Shown: positions 31,004 through 40,391, counted from the stretch's first letter. The stretch: 64,000 bases of DNA from Inquilinus sp052078665 (GCF_052078665.1 NZ_JBQJIK010000004.1:84122-148121); one strand, 5' to 3'. Notes: a model not told the origin generated them from the sequence alone. A program made the numbers and translations.

Positions 31004-31999
31004 CTACGGGTGCTGGTGGCTGACGCCAGTCTCTATCCGGATGCCGGATCTGACCAAAGGCGCGGGATCGAGGTCCAGAACGAACTGGGCGACTGCCGTT
31101 GGAGACCAGGACGTCATGCATTCGCGGCTGGCGCATCCGTTGACGACCCTGCTGCTGAATTGCGCGCAGGGCGAACAGACCTCGTCGCGGGTCATCAGGA
31201 GATTGTTCCGGCCGAACGGCGCGTAGCGGCGCCAGGGGCTCGGCCCGAACAGGGAGCAGATGGGTTTCGTCAGGGAACAGATGTGAGCGGTCCCGCTGTC
31301 CGATGCGACGACGAGGTCGACCTCTTCGAGCGCGTGGAGAAAGCGACCGAAGTCACGCCCGCCTTCGACGACCCGGTGCGGTATCCCCCGCAACAGCCGG
31401 GAAAGCAATGCCAGGTCGCCGCGCTCCGAAGGTCCTCCGACCAGGGTGATGAAGACACCCTTGCTGCCGAGAAGGGTGGCCAGGCTGAGCCAGTGCAGAT
31501 TGGGCCACCGATTGGTCGGAAAACCGGCGGAGATGCAGAGCGCCACATGCCGCCGCACCTGCCCGATCCGGATGGGTTCGCCGCTGAAATGCCTGGTCCG
31601 GGAATAGCTGCCGATGACCGGTTCCAGCAGCATCCTCTGGTTCCCGGTCTCGTGGACCAGGGGATTCCTCGACGGTGCGAGACAGCCCAGGGAAAGATCC
31701 TTCAGCATCGTCTCGATGACCTGATCGCTTCGCAGGCAGATCAGAACATCGGATCGCCGGGAATCCTCGATGAGATCGGCGAGATCGGGCGGGGCAACAG
31801 GCGCGCGCGACAGGTGCTGAAACTCGACCGTGCGGATGTGGGCGATGTCCGGAAACAGGTATCGGGCGAGGGCCTCGGATGAGGGCGCCACGTGCAGGCG
31901 CACCTCGCGGCCTGAAGCCTGAATCGCGCGAATCGCCGGCACGGACAGAACCAGGTCTCCCAGGTGATCCGGTTTCAGGACCGTGACGACACCGGCCAT
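31004..31999 (-). CDS. GT9 glycosyltransferase, heptosyltransferase-like
   Basis: A 331-residue GT-B enzyme. KPDHLGDLVLSVPAIRAI at the N-terminus and VVASDSGTAHICSLTKPICSLFGPSP in pieces near 245 are the GT9 (WaaC/WaaF/RfaF) marks. It most likely transfers a heptose from ADP-heptose, which this operon makes, to the core oligosaccharide or another glycan. Start at the ATG at 31999; the frame continues upstream without support. It ends with several cysteines (CSPCAQF, GCASREC). Confidence 0.82.
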   Translation of the reverse strand: MAGVVTVLKPDHLGDLVLSVPAIRAIQASGREVRLHVAPSSEALARYLFPDIAHIRTVEFQHLSRAPVAPPDLADLIEDSRRSDVLICLRSDQVIETMLKDLSLGCLAPSRNPLVHETGNQRMLLEPVIGSYSRTRHFSGEPIRIGQVRRHVALCISAGFPTNRWPNLHWLSLATLLGSKGVFITLVGGPSERGDLALLSRLLRGIPHRVVEGGRDFGRFLHALEEVDLVVASDSGTAHICSLTKPICSLFGPSPWRRYAPFGRNNLLMTRDEVCSPCAQFSSRVVNGCASRECMTSWSPTAVAQFVLDLDPAPLVRSGIRIETGVSHQHP

Positions 32000-32129
32000 C
32001 CGGCAGCTCCTGGCTGGCGACCGAGATCCATCCCATGGCCGGTCGGTACGCTCTGATCTTCGGTCCACCGCACATCGCTTGCAGGACCGCCGGCGGCCGA
32101 GGAGCTCGGCCCTGGCCGCCGGGCTCCGC

Positions 32130-33110
32130 TCACCGGTAGGGATCGGCCTTGGTCAGATAGCCTTGCACATAGTCGCGCACGCCGTCCTCGAGCGTGTGGA
32201 AAGGCGCCTGATACCCGGCACGCTGCAGCTTCGACATGTCGGCCTGGGTGAAGTACTGGTATTGCGACCGGATCGAGAGGGGCATGTCGATGTATTCGAA
32301 CGCAACCGGCTTCCCGAGCCCCTCGCCGACCGCAAGCATCAGGTCGCGGAACGAGCGGGCCTTGCCGGTGCCGAGATTGAAAAGTCCGGAAACGCCGGGA
32401 TTGGCCAGCAGCCACAGGATCACGGCCGCGCAGTCCCTGACGTAGACGAAATCCCGCAGCTGTTCGCCGTCGGCAAACCCCTCTTTGTGAGACTTGAACA
32501 TCCGGATGGTCTTGCCATCGGCAATCGCCGGCGTGTTCTTGGCCACGAGGCTCTGCATGTCGCCCTTGTGGGTCTCGTTCGGCCCGTAGACGTTGAAGAA
32601 CTTGAGGCCGGCCCATTGCGGCGGATTGTGGCCGATACGGCTCCGCTCCAATGCCCACCGGTCGAAGGCATGCTTGGACCAGCCATAGAGGTTCATCGGC
32701 CGCAGCCGATCCAGCCCCTGATCGCTGTCGTCGTCGACGAAGCCGGCCGTGCCGTCTCCGTATGTCGCCGCCGAGGAGGCATAGATCAGCGGCGTGCGGG
32801 ATTGCGTGCACCAGTCCCAAAGCCTGGTCGAAAGCCGGAAGTTCGAGCGCACGACCTCATCGGCGTCGGTGGCGGTGGTCGAGGAGATCGCTCCCATGTG
32901 GATCACGGCCGTGATCTTGGGGTGTCCTGCCAGGAACGCTTCGATCTCGTCCGGAAAGACAATGTCGGCAAAGCGCCGCTTCGCGATGTTGCGCCACTTC
33001 GCGTCCACCCCGAGGGCGTCGGCGATGACGATGTCGGTCCGGCCGGCCTCGTTGAGGTCGGCGGCGATGTTGGAACCGATGAAGCCGGCTCCGCCGGTCA
33101 GCAGGATCAT
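32130..33110 (-). CDS. hldD: ADP-glyceromanno-heptose 6-epimerase
   Basis: A 326-residue short-chain-dehydrogenase enzyme. The NADP fingerprint GGAGFIGSNIAADL is at the N-terminus, the catalytic set is in Ser-119 region IYASSAATYG and YGWSKHAFD near 142 (Tyr-x-x-x-Lys), and FFNVYGPNE with GDMQS lies near 170. It converts ADP-D-glycero- to ADP-L-glycero-D-manno-heptose. It overlaps hldE by four bases (ATGA). Also called rfaD or gmhD. Confidence 0.93.
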   Translation of the reverse strand: MILLTGGAGFIGSNIAADLNEAGRTDIVIADALGVDAKWRNIAKRRFADIVFPDEIEAFLAGHPKITAVIHMGAISSTTATDADEVVRSNFRLSTRLWDWCTQSRTPLIYASSAATYGDGTAGFVDDDSDQGLDRLRPMNLYGWSKHAFDRWALERSRIGHNPPQWAGLKFFNVYGPNETHKGDMQSLVAKNTPAIADGKTIRMFKSHKEGFADGEQLRDFVYVRDCAAVILWLLANPGVSGLFNLGTGKARSFRDLMLAVGEGLGKPVAFEYIDMPLSIRSQYQYFTQADMSKLQRAGYQAPFHTLEDGVRDYVQGYLTKADPYR

Positions 33111-34612
33111 GATGACAGGACTCCGTCGGGGACGCTGGTCGCAGGCCGCTGTGAGATCAGTCTGGTCGTCGATTCGCCGGGGGTCAGCGTCGCCAGCAGC
33201 ACCGTGCCGCCATGCGCCCGGACGATGTCCGCCCCCACCACCTGGGCCTCGGTGTAGTCGGCGCCTTTCACCAGCACATCCGGCTGCAACGCCTTGATGA
33301 GTTCATATGGGGTCTCTTCGGCGAAGAGAACGACCGCCGCGACGCCCTTCAATGCTCCCATCACCTTGGCCCGGGCAGTCTCGGACTGGATCGGACGCGT
33401 CGGGCCCTTGAGGCGACGCACGGAGGCATCGGTGTTCAGCGCCATCACCAGCCGGTCGCAGGCGGCGGCGGCCTGTTCGATGAGCGAGACATGACCCGGG
33501 TGGATGAGGTCGAAGCACCCGTTGGCGAGGCCCACGGTGAGGCCGCGATCGCGCCAGAGGGCGCGAGCGGCGACCAGGTCTTCCAGGGTGACCAGCCGGC
33601 CGTCCTCGATGTCGTCGGTCTCGCCGTCCCTGTGCAGTGCCGCCACGAGTTCTTCGCAGGACACGGTCGCAGTGCCGATTCTCCCCACCACGATGCCCGC
33701 GGCATGGTTCGCGGCCCTCATCGCTTCGAGCAGGGGGAAGCCTGCCGCGAGCGCAGCGCCGAGAACGGCCACCACGGTGTCGCCGGCGCCGGACACGTCG
33801 AACACCTCCCGGGCGACGGTCGCCAGATGGATGGGATCGGCCGCGTCCGAAAAATAGGACATACCCTTCTCCGAGCGCGTCAGGAGCACGTCGGCCCCGC
33901 AGACCTGACGGGCGAGGCGCGCGGCCTCCGCGGCATCGTCGTCGGTCTCGCAGGAGCGGCCGGTGGCCTGGGCAAGCTCGGCGCGGTTCGGCGTGATGAT
34001 CGAGGCGCCGCGATAGATCGAGAAGTCGCGCCTCTTCGGGTCGACCAGCACCGTTTTGCCGGCGTCCCGGGCATGGGCCAGACTCTGTCGCAGCACCGTG
34101 TCCGTGAACACGCCCTTCCCGTAGTCGGACAGGATGACGATATCGCAATCGTCGATCGTCCTGCAGACCCGCTCGATCAGGGACGCCTCGGTCTCGGGCG
34201 CGAGCGGCTCCAGGCTTTCCCGATCGATCCGGGCGATCTGCTGCCGGTGGCCGAGCAGGCGTGTCTTGGTGGTCGTTCCGCGGCTGTCGTCCAGGACGGT
34301 GGCCGACAGGTCCACTCTGCCTGTCTGCTGGAGCAGTGCGGTGAGCCGCGCAAAACCGTCGTCGCGTCCGGCAACGCCCGCCAGAGACACCGTCACGCCG
34401 AGCGCGGCGAGGTTGGCGGCGACATTGGCGGCTCCGCCCGGTACCGCGCGCTCCGACGTCAGGCGGACCACCGGCACCGGGGCCTCCGGTGAGACGCGGT
34501 GCACCTGGCCCTCGAAGTAGACGTCGAGCATGATGTCGCCGACGACCGCGACCTTGATGGCGGCGAATCTCTCGCGCAGGTCAAGCATGACCGGATGGTT
34601 TCCCAATTTCAT
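33107..34612 (-). CDS. hldE: Bifunctional heptose-7-phosphate kinase / heptose-1-phosphate adenylyltransferase
   Basis: A 501-residue fusion. Residues about 1-330 form the ribokinase-like heptose kinase (GGAANVAANLAALG near 56, SGAGDTVVAVL near 275), and about 345-490 form the nucleotidyltransferase (NGCFDLIHPGHVSLI, HxGH motif). It makes ADP-heptose in two of the steps. Gene order hldE-hldD-GT9-small membrane protein-gmhB; gmhA, which makes sedoheptulose-7-phosphate into the first heptose, is not present in the window. Confidence 0.94.
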   Translation of the reverse strand: MKLGNHPVMLDLRERFAAIKVAVVGDIMLDVYFEGQVHRVSPEAPVPVVRLTSERAVPGGAANVAANLAALGVTVSLAGVAGRDDGFARLTALLQQTGRVDLSATVLDDSRGTTTKTRLLGHRQQIARIDRESLEPLAPETEASLIERVCRTIDDCDIVILSDYGKGVFTDTVLRQSLAHARDAGKTVLVDPKRRDFSIYRGASIITPNRAELAQATGRSCETDDDAAEAARLARQVCGADVLLTRSEKGMSYFSDAADPIHLATVAREVFDVSGAGDTVVAVLGAALAAGFPLLEAMRAANHAAGIVVGRIGTATVSCEELVAALHRDGETDDIEDGRLVTLEDLVAARALWRDRGLTVGLANGCFDLIHPGHVSLIEQAAAACDRLVMALNTDASVRRLKGPTRPIQSETARAKVMGALKGVAAVVLFAEETPYELIKALQPDVLVKGADYTEAQVVGADIVRAHGGTVLLATLTPGESTTRLISQRPATSVPDGVLSS

Positions 34613-34616
34613 GGCA

Positions 34617-35801
34617 TTACGTGCCGCTTGACTCGGATGCCGCTCCGCTGCGCTGCAGCTCGGAAAAGGCGGAGTAGAGATGATACAGGCTGCTTGCTGG
34701 AACGAAGTCCACCAGGGCCTGCCGGTCGGCGTCGACGCGATCGACCCAGCCTGCCGGGAAGGGGCGATTGAGAAAATGGGTGTCCAGTGCGCCGGTCATC
34801 GCCATGGCCACATTCCTGGCCTGGGCGTCGCCCGCTTCGTGGCGGATGACGGCCGCCTTGAGGGCTTCGGTGTGCGGCCACAGACGATACGACCGCTTCC
34901 GGGGGGCCAGTTGGATGTCGACCTCATCGAAGCACAGCCCGTTTCGGTCCAGGCCATGATCGCAGGCGGTCTGCCAGAGCCGATCGGTCAGCCCGGCCTG
35001 ATCCGTCCCCGAAAGCGTCCCGTACCAGTGCAGCAGCCATGCCCATTCAAACTGGTGGCCGGGTTCGAAGAACTGTCCCTCCGGCTCGTGCCGCAGCGCC
35101 GACCAGTCGCTGTCATAATGCTCCAGGATGGCGCCGGGCCCGTCCTGGAACAGGCGTGTCCTGAAGTGCTCCACGATCGCTGCGGCCCGATCGAGAAACG
35201 GCCCTTCGGGCAGGGCTTCGTGGAGGGAAAGATATGCCTCCAGCAGGTGCATCAGCGGGTTCTGCGACTTCAGCCTGCTCGGTGCCGGCTGGCGGTCGTA
35301 GAGGCCGAACTGGCCGGCATCGGTCAGGGACCGATCGACAAACGCCACGGTCTGGTCGATCGCGTGGCGCAGCATCGTTTCGCCGGTGAGGCGATGGGCA
35401 GAGGCCAGGGCGAACAGGATGAAGGCGTGGGTGTAGCTGTCCCGCGCGGCCGAGACCGTCTCGCCCGAGGGCGAGATTGAAAAGCACACGCCGTTGCGCA
35501 GATCGCCATCATCGCAGAAGCGCCGCAAGAGCGTGTGGAGCGCCCTCATCGCAGGCTCCGCGCCTTCGGGGAACACGCCCAGGCGCGCCGCATGACTGAA
35601 CACGAAGATCTGCCGCGCCTGCACCATGGCCCGATGCGGAACCTCGTCCACAGGGCGGCCGGAAAAATCGAGGCGTTCGCAGAACATGTCCCGGCCGGTT
35701 GCGAAACCCTCCGTCGACCAGAATGGAAGCATGGTCTCGCGCATGAGGCTCGAGAAACCTGTAAACGGCAACTCGGCTGCGGTCATGGCAGTGCGAGGCA
35801 T
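34617..35801 (-). CDS. AGE family epimerase/isomerase
   Basis: A 394-residue (alpha/alpha)6-barrel protein of the N-acylglucosamine 2-epimerase / mannose isomerase family. Characteristic parts are RQIFVFSHAARLG (about 68-80), DSYTHAFILFALA (about 120), PLMHLLEAYLSL (about 180), PGHQFEWAWLLHW (about 250), and WPHTEALKAA (about 325). It interconverts keto and aldo sugars or epimers at C2. It is 4 bases before hldE, so it belongs to the same operon and may supply a precursor sugar, possibly in place of a separate isomerase (inference). Confidence 0.85.
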   Translation of the reverse strand: MPRTAMTAAELPFTGFSSLMRETMLPFWSTEGFATGRDMFCERLDFSGRPVDEVPHRAMVQARQIFVFSHAARLGVFPEGAEPAMRALHTLLRRFCDDGDLRNGVCFSISPSGETVSAARDSYTHAFILFALASAHRLTGETMLRHAIDQTVAFVDRSLTDAGQFGLYDRQPAPSRLKSQNPLMHLLEAYLSLHEALPEGPFLDRAAAIVEHFRTRLFQDGPGAILEHYDSDWSALRHEPEGQFFEPGHQFEWAWLLHWYGTLSGTDQAGLTDRLWQTACDHGLDRNGLCFDEVDIQLAPRKRSYRLWPHTEALKAAVIRHEAGDAQARNVAMAMTGALDTHFLNRPFPAGWVDRVDADRQALVDFVPASSLYHLYSAFSELQRSGAASESSGT

Positions 35802-35864
35802 CCTGCTACTTTCACGGAAGGGACGGGGCGGATCGCCGCGGATGAACGAGGGTGGAGCCGTCGC

Positions 35865-37061
35865 TCATGGCACGGATCGGGGCTGGTGTTCAAGTTCATC
35901 CATCCGGCCGCCGTAAAATCGGGTCGCTTCTTCCGTCAGAGACGGTTTTACGGAAGCAATTATGCTCCGAGCGATCTCAGTGGCCGAATGGCTGGACATG
36001 CATATCGGGTTGGTAAAGCCGCGGGGGCACTCCTTCATCCAGTTGGGTTCTATCCACCAGCAGTCACCGCACGCGTTCGGGGCGAAGTTGATGTTGTCCG
36101 GGTATCCGAAATAGTCTTTTGAGGTTGGCCCGAAGACCACGCAGCTGCGAACGCCGAAGGTGTTCGCCAGATGCACAAACCCGCCCTCATTGTCGAGGTG
36201 AAAGGCTGCACCGGCGACGAGCGTCGCCGCCTCTAGAAGGCTGGTCTGGCCGATCACATTCAACTGCGCGCCGTCGATGGGGCTGCTGGTGGCCGGGGTG
36301 CCGATCTGAACCACCTGCAGGCCCAAGCCCAGTCTCTGCAGCTCCGCGATCACCTCCGGCCAGCCAGGATAGGCCTTGGTTGCACGCAGCCCTACGGTTC
36401 CCATGGCCTCATCATAGCCGTTGTGGACCGTGATGTATGAGCCGGCCTTCAGTCCGAATCGGTCAAGCACGGTCGGTGCCAAACTGAGATCAAATCGATC
36501 TCCTCCATACGGTATGCCGGCCATATAGTGCAGAAAGTCGCGTCGAGTTCTATTCTTGAAGACGGCGTATCGACCCAAAGTTCCATCCAAGCGAGGATGG
36601 TTCTCTGCCATCGGCCTGATCTCGTGTAGGCATTTGTCTATATTCTTGATAATAGATAGCGTATTGGAGCTAAGTTCTGTTTTATGAAAAATTTGATCGA
36701 TGCTTTCCGGCTTCCGCTCGACGTATATCATCTGGTTGATTCTGAACGAGTATGTATAGAACAGTTTTGAATGTTCATAGAGGCCCATACTGAAGGATAG
36801 ACGGAATCCAGGAATGGCCCTAAAAATCCACTCCGTCATTGCCGGCGCTGGCGAGAATACATCAAAAGAGCCGCCGCCGACTTTGGCAAGCAGGTCTCGC
36901 CAGAATCGGGCTATGACGATGAAGTCGCCCATGCCTCCGGTGATGACGATGGAGAAATCAGCCGGAGGGACTTTCTTCGTCCGCTCGACAAAATCCTGCA
37001 TCGCCGCTCTTTTCCGCAGGAACCTTCTTATTTTTCTTTTTACAGGTTTAAGGAGCCCCAT
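35865..37061 (-). CDS. GT9-like glycosyltransferase of AT-richer island
   Basis: A 398-residue GT-B protein. VITGGMGDFIVIARFWRDLL (about 38-57) matches the GT9 N-terminal motif, and the C-terminal half has HLDNEGGFVHLANTFGVRSCVVFGPTS in two pieces, where other GT9s have DSGxxHxA. It also contains an unusual Cys-Cys pair (GDCWW, KECPRGF). Base composition is distinctly AT-rich, unlike the hldE operon beside it. Acceptor unknown; related enzymes add heptose or other sugars. Confidence 0.75.
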   Translation of the reverse strand: MGLLKPVKRKIRRFLRKRAAMQDFVERTKKVPPADFSIVITGGMGDFIVIARFWRDLLAKVGGGSFDVFSPAPAMTEWIFRAIPGFRLSFSMGLYEHSKLFYTYSFRINQMIYVERKPESIDQIFHKTELSSNTLSIIKNIDKCLHEIRPMAENHPRLDGTLGRYAVFKNRTRRDFLHYMAGIPYGGDRFDLSLAPTVLDRFGLKAGSYITVHNGYDEAMGTVGLRATKAYPGWPEVIAELQRLGLGLQVVQIGTPATSSPIDGAQLNVIGQTSLLEAATLVAGAAFHLDNEGGFVHLANTFGVRSCVVFGPTSKDYFGYPDNINFAPNACGDCWWIEPNWMKECPRGFTNPICMSSHSATEIARSIIASVKPSLTEEATRFYGGRMDELEHQPRSVP

Positions 37062-37438
37062 TCATACCCTCCGATTGCCCGGCTAGCCGGTCTACCAAAA
37101 GCAACGCTCGGAACGTTTGCGTACAGGCCGAGCCGAGTCGGACCGCACGACATTTCATAGAACACGGGAGCTGTCAAATTACCGATGGCGAGAGGATGAG
37201 CATTCCAAGGCCGGGTCGTGTGGTCCGAAAACCTGAGGATCGCTCGCTGTCCCGTGGCCGGTCGCGATTGGAGCATCGAGAGGACGGGGTATCCGGTCAG
37301 GTCTGGATTGCGCTTCGGAAAGTGGTGTAAACGGGCAGCTGGACAAATCGTTCGGTTGGTCGCGCCGTCACGCCAGCGACATATATGGCGGCCACACAGC
37401 CGTCGGCCATGTTCCATCCGCAGCCCGGAGCTTCGTCC
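37062..37438. other. Intergenic region upstream of rmlA and the GT9-like gene
   Basis: About 375 bases of mixed composition separate two divergent genes. It must hold both promoters, but I see no clear -35/-10 pair. The ribosome site of rmlA is within CGGAGCTTCGTCC. No RNA gene or repeat found. Confidence 0.4.
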
Positions 37439-38311
37439 ATGAAAGGCATCATCCTCGCCGGCGGCAGCGGCACCCGGCTGCATCCGCTGACGCTCGCCAC
37501 CTCCAAGCAGCTGATGCCGGTCTACGACAAGCCGATGATCTACTACCCGCTCAGCGTGCTGATGCTGGCCGGGATCCGCGAGGTGCTGGTCATCTCCACC
37601 CCGCACGACATGCCGCAGTTCCAGCGCCTGCTCGGCGACGGGTCGCAATGGGGCATGAGCTTCGACTATGCGGTGCAGCCGAGCCCGGACGGGCTGGCCC
37701 AGGCCTACATCATCGGCGCGGATTTCGTCGCCGGCGAGCCCTCGGCGCTGATCCTCGGCGACAACATCTATCACGGCCACGGCCTGCAGGAGCTGCTGGC
37801 CTCGGCGGCCGCGCAACCCTCCGGCGCCTCGGTCTTCGCCTATCACGTCGACGATCCGGAGCGCTACGGCGTGGTCAATTTCGGCGCCGACGGCCGGGCC
37901 GCGGCGATCGCGGAGAAGCCGCGCAACCCGACCTCCAACTGGGCGGTCACCGGCCTCTACTTCTACGACTCGGACGTGGTCGACATCGCCGCCAACCTGA
38001 AGCCCTCGGCCCGCGGCGAGCTCGAGATCACCGACGTGAACCGTGTCTATCTCGAGCGCGGCCTGCTGCATGTCGAGCGGATGGGCCGCGGCTTCGCCTG
38101 GTTCGACATGGGCACGCATGACAGCCTGCTCGAGGCCGCCAGCTACGTGCAGACGCTGGAGCGGCGCCAGGGCCTGCGCGTCGCCTGCCCGGAGGAGATC
38201 GCCTATCTCCAGGGCTTCATCGACCGCGAGCAGCTCGTCGCCCAGGGCCGCAAGCTGGAGAAGAGCGGCTATGGCAAGTACCTGCTGAAGGTGGCCGAAG
38301 GCCTGGCCTAG
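37439..38311 (+). CDS. rmlA: Glucose-1-phosphate thymidylyltransferase
   Basis: A 290-residue nucleotidyltransferase that makes dTDP-glucose from dTTP and glucose-1-phosphate, the first step of dTDP-rhamnose synthesis. The GGSGTRLHPLT nucleotide loop near residue 8, KQLMPVYDKPM near 24, LILGDNIYHG near 104 and FAWFDMGTHDSLLEAA near 220 are the RmlA marks. The start at 37439 matches the family. rmlB, rmlC and rmlD are not in the window. Confidence 0.95.
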   Translation: MKGIILAGGSGTRLHPLTLATSKQLMPVYDKPMIYYPLSVLMLAGIREVLVISTPHDMPQFQRLLGDGSQWGMSFDYAVQPSPDGLAQAYIIGADFVAGEPSALILGDNIYHGHGLQELLASAAAQPSGASVFAYHVDDPERYGVVNFGADGRAAAIAEKPRNPTSNWAVTGLYFYDSDVVDIAANLKPSARGELEITDVNRVYLERGLLHVERMGRGFAWFDMGTHDSLLEAASYVQTLERRQGLRVACPEEIAYLQGFIDREQLVAQGRKLEKSGYGKYLLKVAEGLA

Positions 38312-38344
38312 CCGCCCCCGCCGGCAGCATCGCGGCGGGGGCGG
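38312..38344. terminator. Strong hairpin between rmlA and the convergent cupin gene
   Basis: Arms CCGCCCCCGCCG (38312-38323) and CGGCGGGGGCGG (38333-38344) pair perfectly over 12 bases with a 9-base loop, right after the rmlA stop. No T tract, but the hairpin can act as a bidirectional end for the convergent genes. Confidence 0.55.
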
Positions 38345-38352
38345 GGCCGTCC

Positions 38353-38709
38353 TCAGGCGCGCTTGATGTCGAAGTGCTTCAGCACCGGCTCCTCGATCCG
38401 CCACACGCCGGTGAAGCCGGGCTCGACCACGAAGGCGTCGCCGGGGCCGACCTGCACCGGGGCGCCGCCATCGGGGGTTATGGTGATGCGGCCGCGGATG
38501 ATGTGGACGAACTCGTATTCGGTGTAGGTCGCGTGCCAGCTGCCCGGCGTCGCCGCCCAGGTGCCGGACAGCATGCTGCCGTCGGCCGAGGTGTGCTGCA
38601 CCCATGTCTGCATGGTCGGCTTGCCCTCGACCACGCGCCAGCCGTCCAGGTCGGCGGTGATCGGCTCGCCCGACTGGGCCCCCAGCTTCACGATCGTCTC
38701 GGTCGCCAT
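38353..38709 (-). CDS. Cupin domain protein (DUF861-type)
   Basis: A 118-residue single-domain cupin. The usual parts are TWAATPGSWHATYTEYEFVHIIRGRI (split around 50-75), DGGAPVQVGPGDAFVVEPGF (about 78-97) and WRIEEPVLKHFDI at the end. Members of this DUF861 group often bind metal and act in sugar or amine catabolism. The start at 38709 has TCCGCGT but no strong ribosome site. Not obviously linked to rmlA, which is convergent. Confidence 0.8.
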   Translation of the reverse strand: MATETIVKLGAQSGEPITADLDGWRVVEGKPTMQTWVQHTSADGSMLSGTWAATPGSWHATYTEYEFVHIIRGRITITPDGGAPVQVGPGDAFVVEPGFTGVWRIEEPVLKHFDIKRA

Positions 38710-38959
38710 GATTCTCTCCGCGTTTCGGTCGGCCGGCACCGGATGCGCCGCCGCGACTCGGCCGCGACTGTGCCGGCTGCCGGCGCCGATGACCACCTTC
38801 GGCGCGACCATCCCTGGCGCGCCGCCGCCATCGGCTCCTCCGCGGCGGTTTCCCGACTGGAAGGCGGCCGGGCAGGGGTGACAGCAAATTCAAATTCGGG
38901 ACATCGGCGAATTCATTTCCGAAATCGCGCGCGAATATTCTCTCCCGAAATGGAGCTGG

Positions 38960-38982
38960 TTGACAATTTCTCGAAATTTGTC
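38960..38982. promoter_or_regulatory. Near-palindrome upstream of the BtrH-like gene
   Basis: TTGACAATTTC (left) faces GAAATTTGTC (right) around TC; the arms match except for one base missing on the left. It lies about 40 bases before the ATG at 39024 in an AT-rich tract and overlaps a TTGACA that could be a -35 box. Confidence 0.4.
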
Positions 38983-39023
38983 GCTCTTGTTGGGTCTTCC
39001 TGCTGAATTCGGAGGCGCGAGAC

Positions 39024-39950
39024 ATGGCGCATGTCCCCTATATCGGCTCCGGCCCCTATTGCTATGCGAATTCCTTCGCGATGATGTTCGGCGACCGCGC
39101 GCCCTCGACCGCGGTGATCGAATTCGCCACCGGCGGCCCCTTCGGCATGCAGCTGGTCGGCGGCACCCTGCCGTTCTTCGACCCCTATGGCTGGAGCCCG
39201 GAGCTCAGCTTCGACGACGCCCTGGCGGCGCTCGGCTGGACCTCCTCGGTGCGCCGCGGCGGCTCGCCGGAGCAGGCGCTGGCGGCGCTCGAGTCGGCGC
39301 TGGCCGACGGCCCGGTCTGGGTCGGCCCGGTGGAGATGGGGCATCTGCGCCACCAGCCCGGCATGACGGGGCCGATCGGCGCCGACCACTACGTCGTCGT
39401 CCTGGGCCTGGCCGACGGGCAGGTGCTGATGCACGACCCGCACGGCCATCCCTACGCCACGCTGCCGGTCGACGACTTCATGGCCGCCTGGCGGGCCGAA
39501 TCGGTCGACTACGCCACGCCTTACACGATGCGCACCGCCTTTCGGCAGAAGCGGGCGGTGTCGGAGGAGGCGGCGATCGAGGCCGCGCTGCCGACGGCGC
39601 GGCGGTGGCTGTCGATGACGGAAGGCCGCCCCCTGCCCGCCGGCACGATCGGCAACGCCGAGGCGGCGGAGCGCCTGGCCGCACGGGTCGAGGCCGGATG
39701 TGATCGTGAGCTGCGCAACCATCTGGTCTATTTCGCCGTCCGGGTCGGCGCCCGCCGCGTCGCCGATGCCGCCACTTGCCTGGCGCGGATCGGGCGCGGG
39801 GAGGCGGCGTGGATCATGGATGGCCAGGCCCGGCTGATCGGTGCGATGCAGCACCCGCTGGTGGCCGGCGACGACGCCGCGGCCGCCGCCCTGCTGCGCA
39901 CCCTGGCGCCGAGCTATGCCGAGCTGCTGGCGGCGCTGCAGGCGGGGTGA
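39024..39950 (+). CDS. BtrH/C39-like cysteine peptidase-fold protein
   Basis: A 308-residue protein. The N-terminus has PYIGSGPYCYANSFAMMFG, with Cys at about 14 in the position of a catalytic nucleophile; a His is in GADHYVVVLGLADG near 117 and an Asp/His follow in LMHDPHGHPY. This Cys-His-Asp order resembles papain-like C39 or BtrH (butirosin acyltransferase) enzymes. The C-terminal half is helical. Possible roles are peptide or acyl transfer; a bacteriocin-type partner is not seen. RBS GGAGGCG precedes the ATG. Confidence 0.65.
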   Translation: MAHVPYIGSGPYCYANSFAMMFGDRAPSTAVIEFATGGPFGMQLVGGTLPFFDPYGWSPELSFDDALAALGWTSSVRRGGSPEQALAALESALADGPVWVGPVEMGHLRHQPGMTGPIGADHYVVVLGLADGQVLMHDPHGHPYATLPVDDFMAAWRAESVDYATPYTMRTAFRQKRAVSEEAAIEAALPTARRWLSMTEGRPLPAGTIGNAEAAERLAARVEAGCDRELRNHLVYFAVRVGARRVADAATCLARIGRGEAAWIMDGQARLIGAMQHPLVAGDDAAAAALLRTLAPSYAELLAALQAG

Positions 39951-39965
39951 GGCGGCGCCCGCGCT

Positions 39966-40391
39966 TCAGGCGCCGGGCGCCACCGGCACCAGCCCGTAGC
40001 GCAGCATGACCTCCTTCATTCGCGCCGGGTCGGGCGTCCCGCCGGCGGCCAGGGCGGCGACCTCGCGGAAATAGGCGGTGCCGAGCACGCCGGGGGTGAG
40101 GACGGAGAGGCAGGTGGCCGGCTCCTGCGTGTCGTTGCGGAAGCCGTGCACGACGCCGCGCCGGATGAAGACGGACTGGCCGAGGCCGACCGGCACGTCG
40201 CGGCCGTCGACCTGGAAGGTCAGGGTGCCGGCGAGCCCGTAGACGCTCTCGTCCCAGCTCTCGTGATAGTGCGGTACCGGCATGCGGGCGTTCGGCTGCA
40301 CCGTCATCCGGAACATGTCGAGGCTGTCCTCGGTGTCCTCCCGGCTGTGCAGAAACTCCAGCAGCAGCCCGCCGATGGTGATTGTCTCCAT
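39966..40391 (-). CDS. Cupin domain protein
   Basis: A 141-residue cupin. PHYHESWDESVYGLAGTLTF (about 42-61) is the first metal-binding motif with two His and a Glu, and GQSVFIRRGVVHGFRND (about 72-88) is the second with a His, so metal binding is likely. The C-terminus is a short helix. Function unknown; a dioxygenase or sugar isomerase fold is possible. The ATG at 40391 is the family start. Its gene is convergent with the BtrH-like gene. Confidence 0.8.
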   Translation of the reverse strand: METITIGGLLLEFLHSREDTEDSLDMFRMTVQPNARMPVPHYHESWDESVYGLAGTLTFQVDGRDVPVGLGQSVFIRRGVVHGFRNDTQEPATCLSVLTPGVLGTAYFREVAALAAGGTPDPARMKEVMLRYGLVPVAPGA

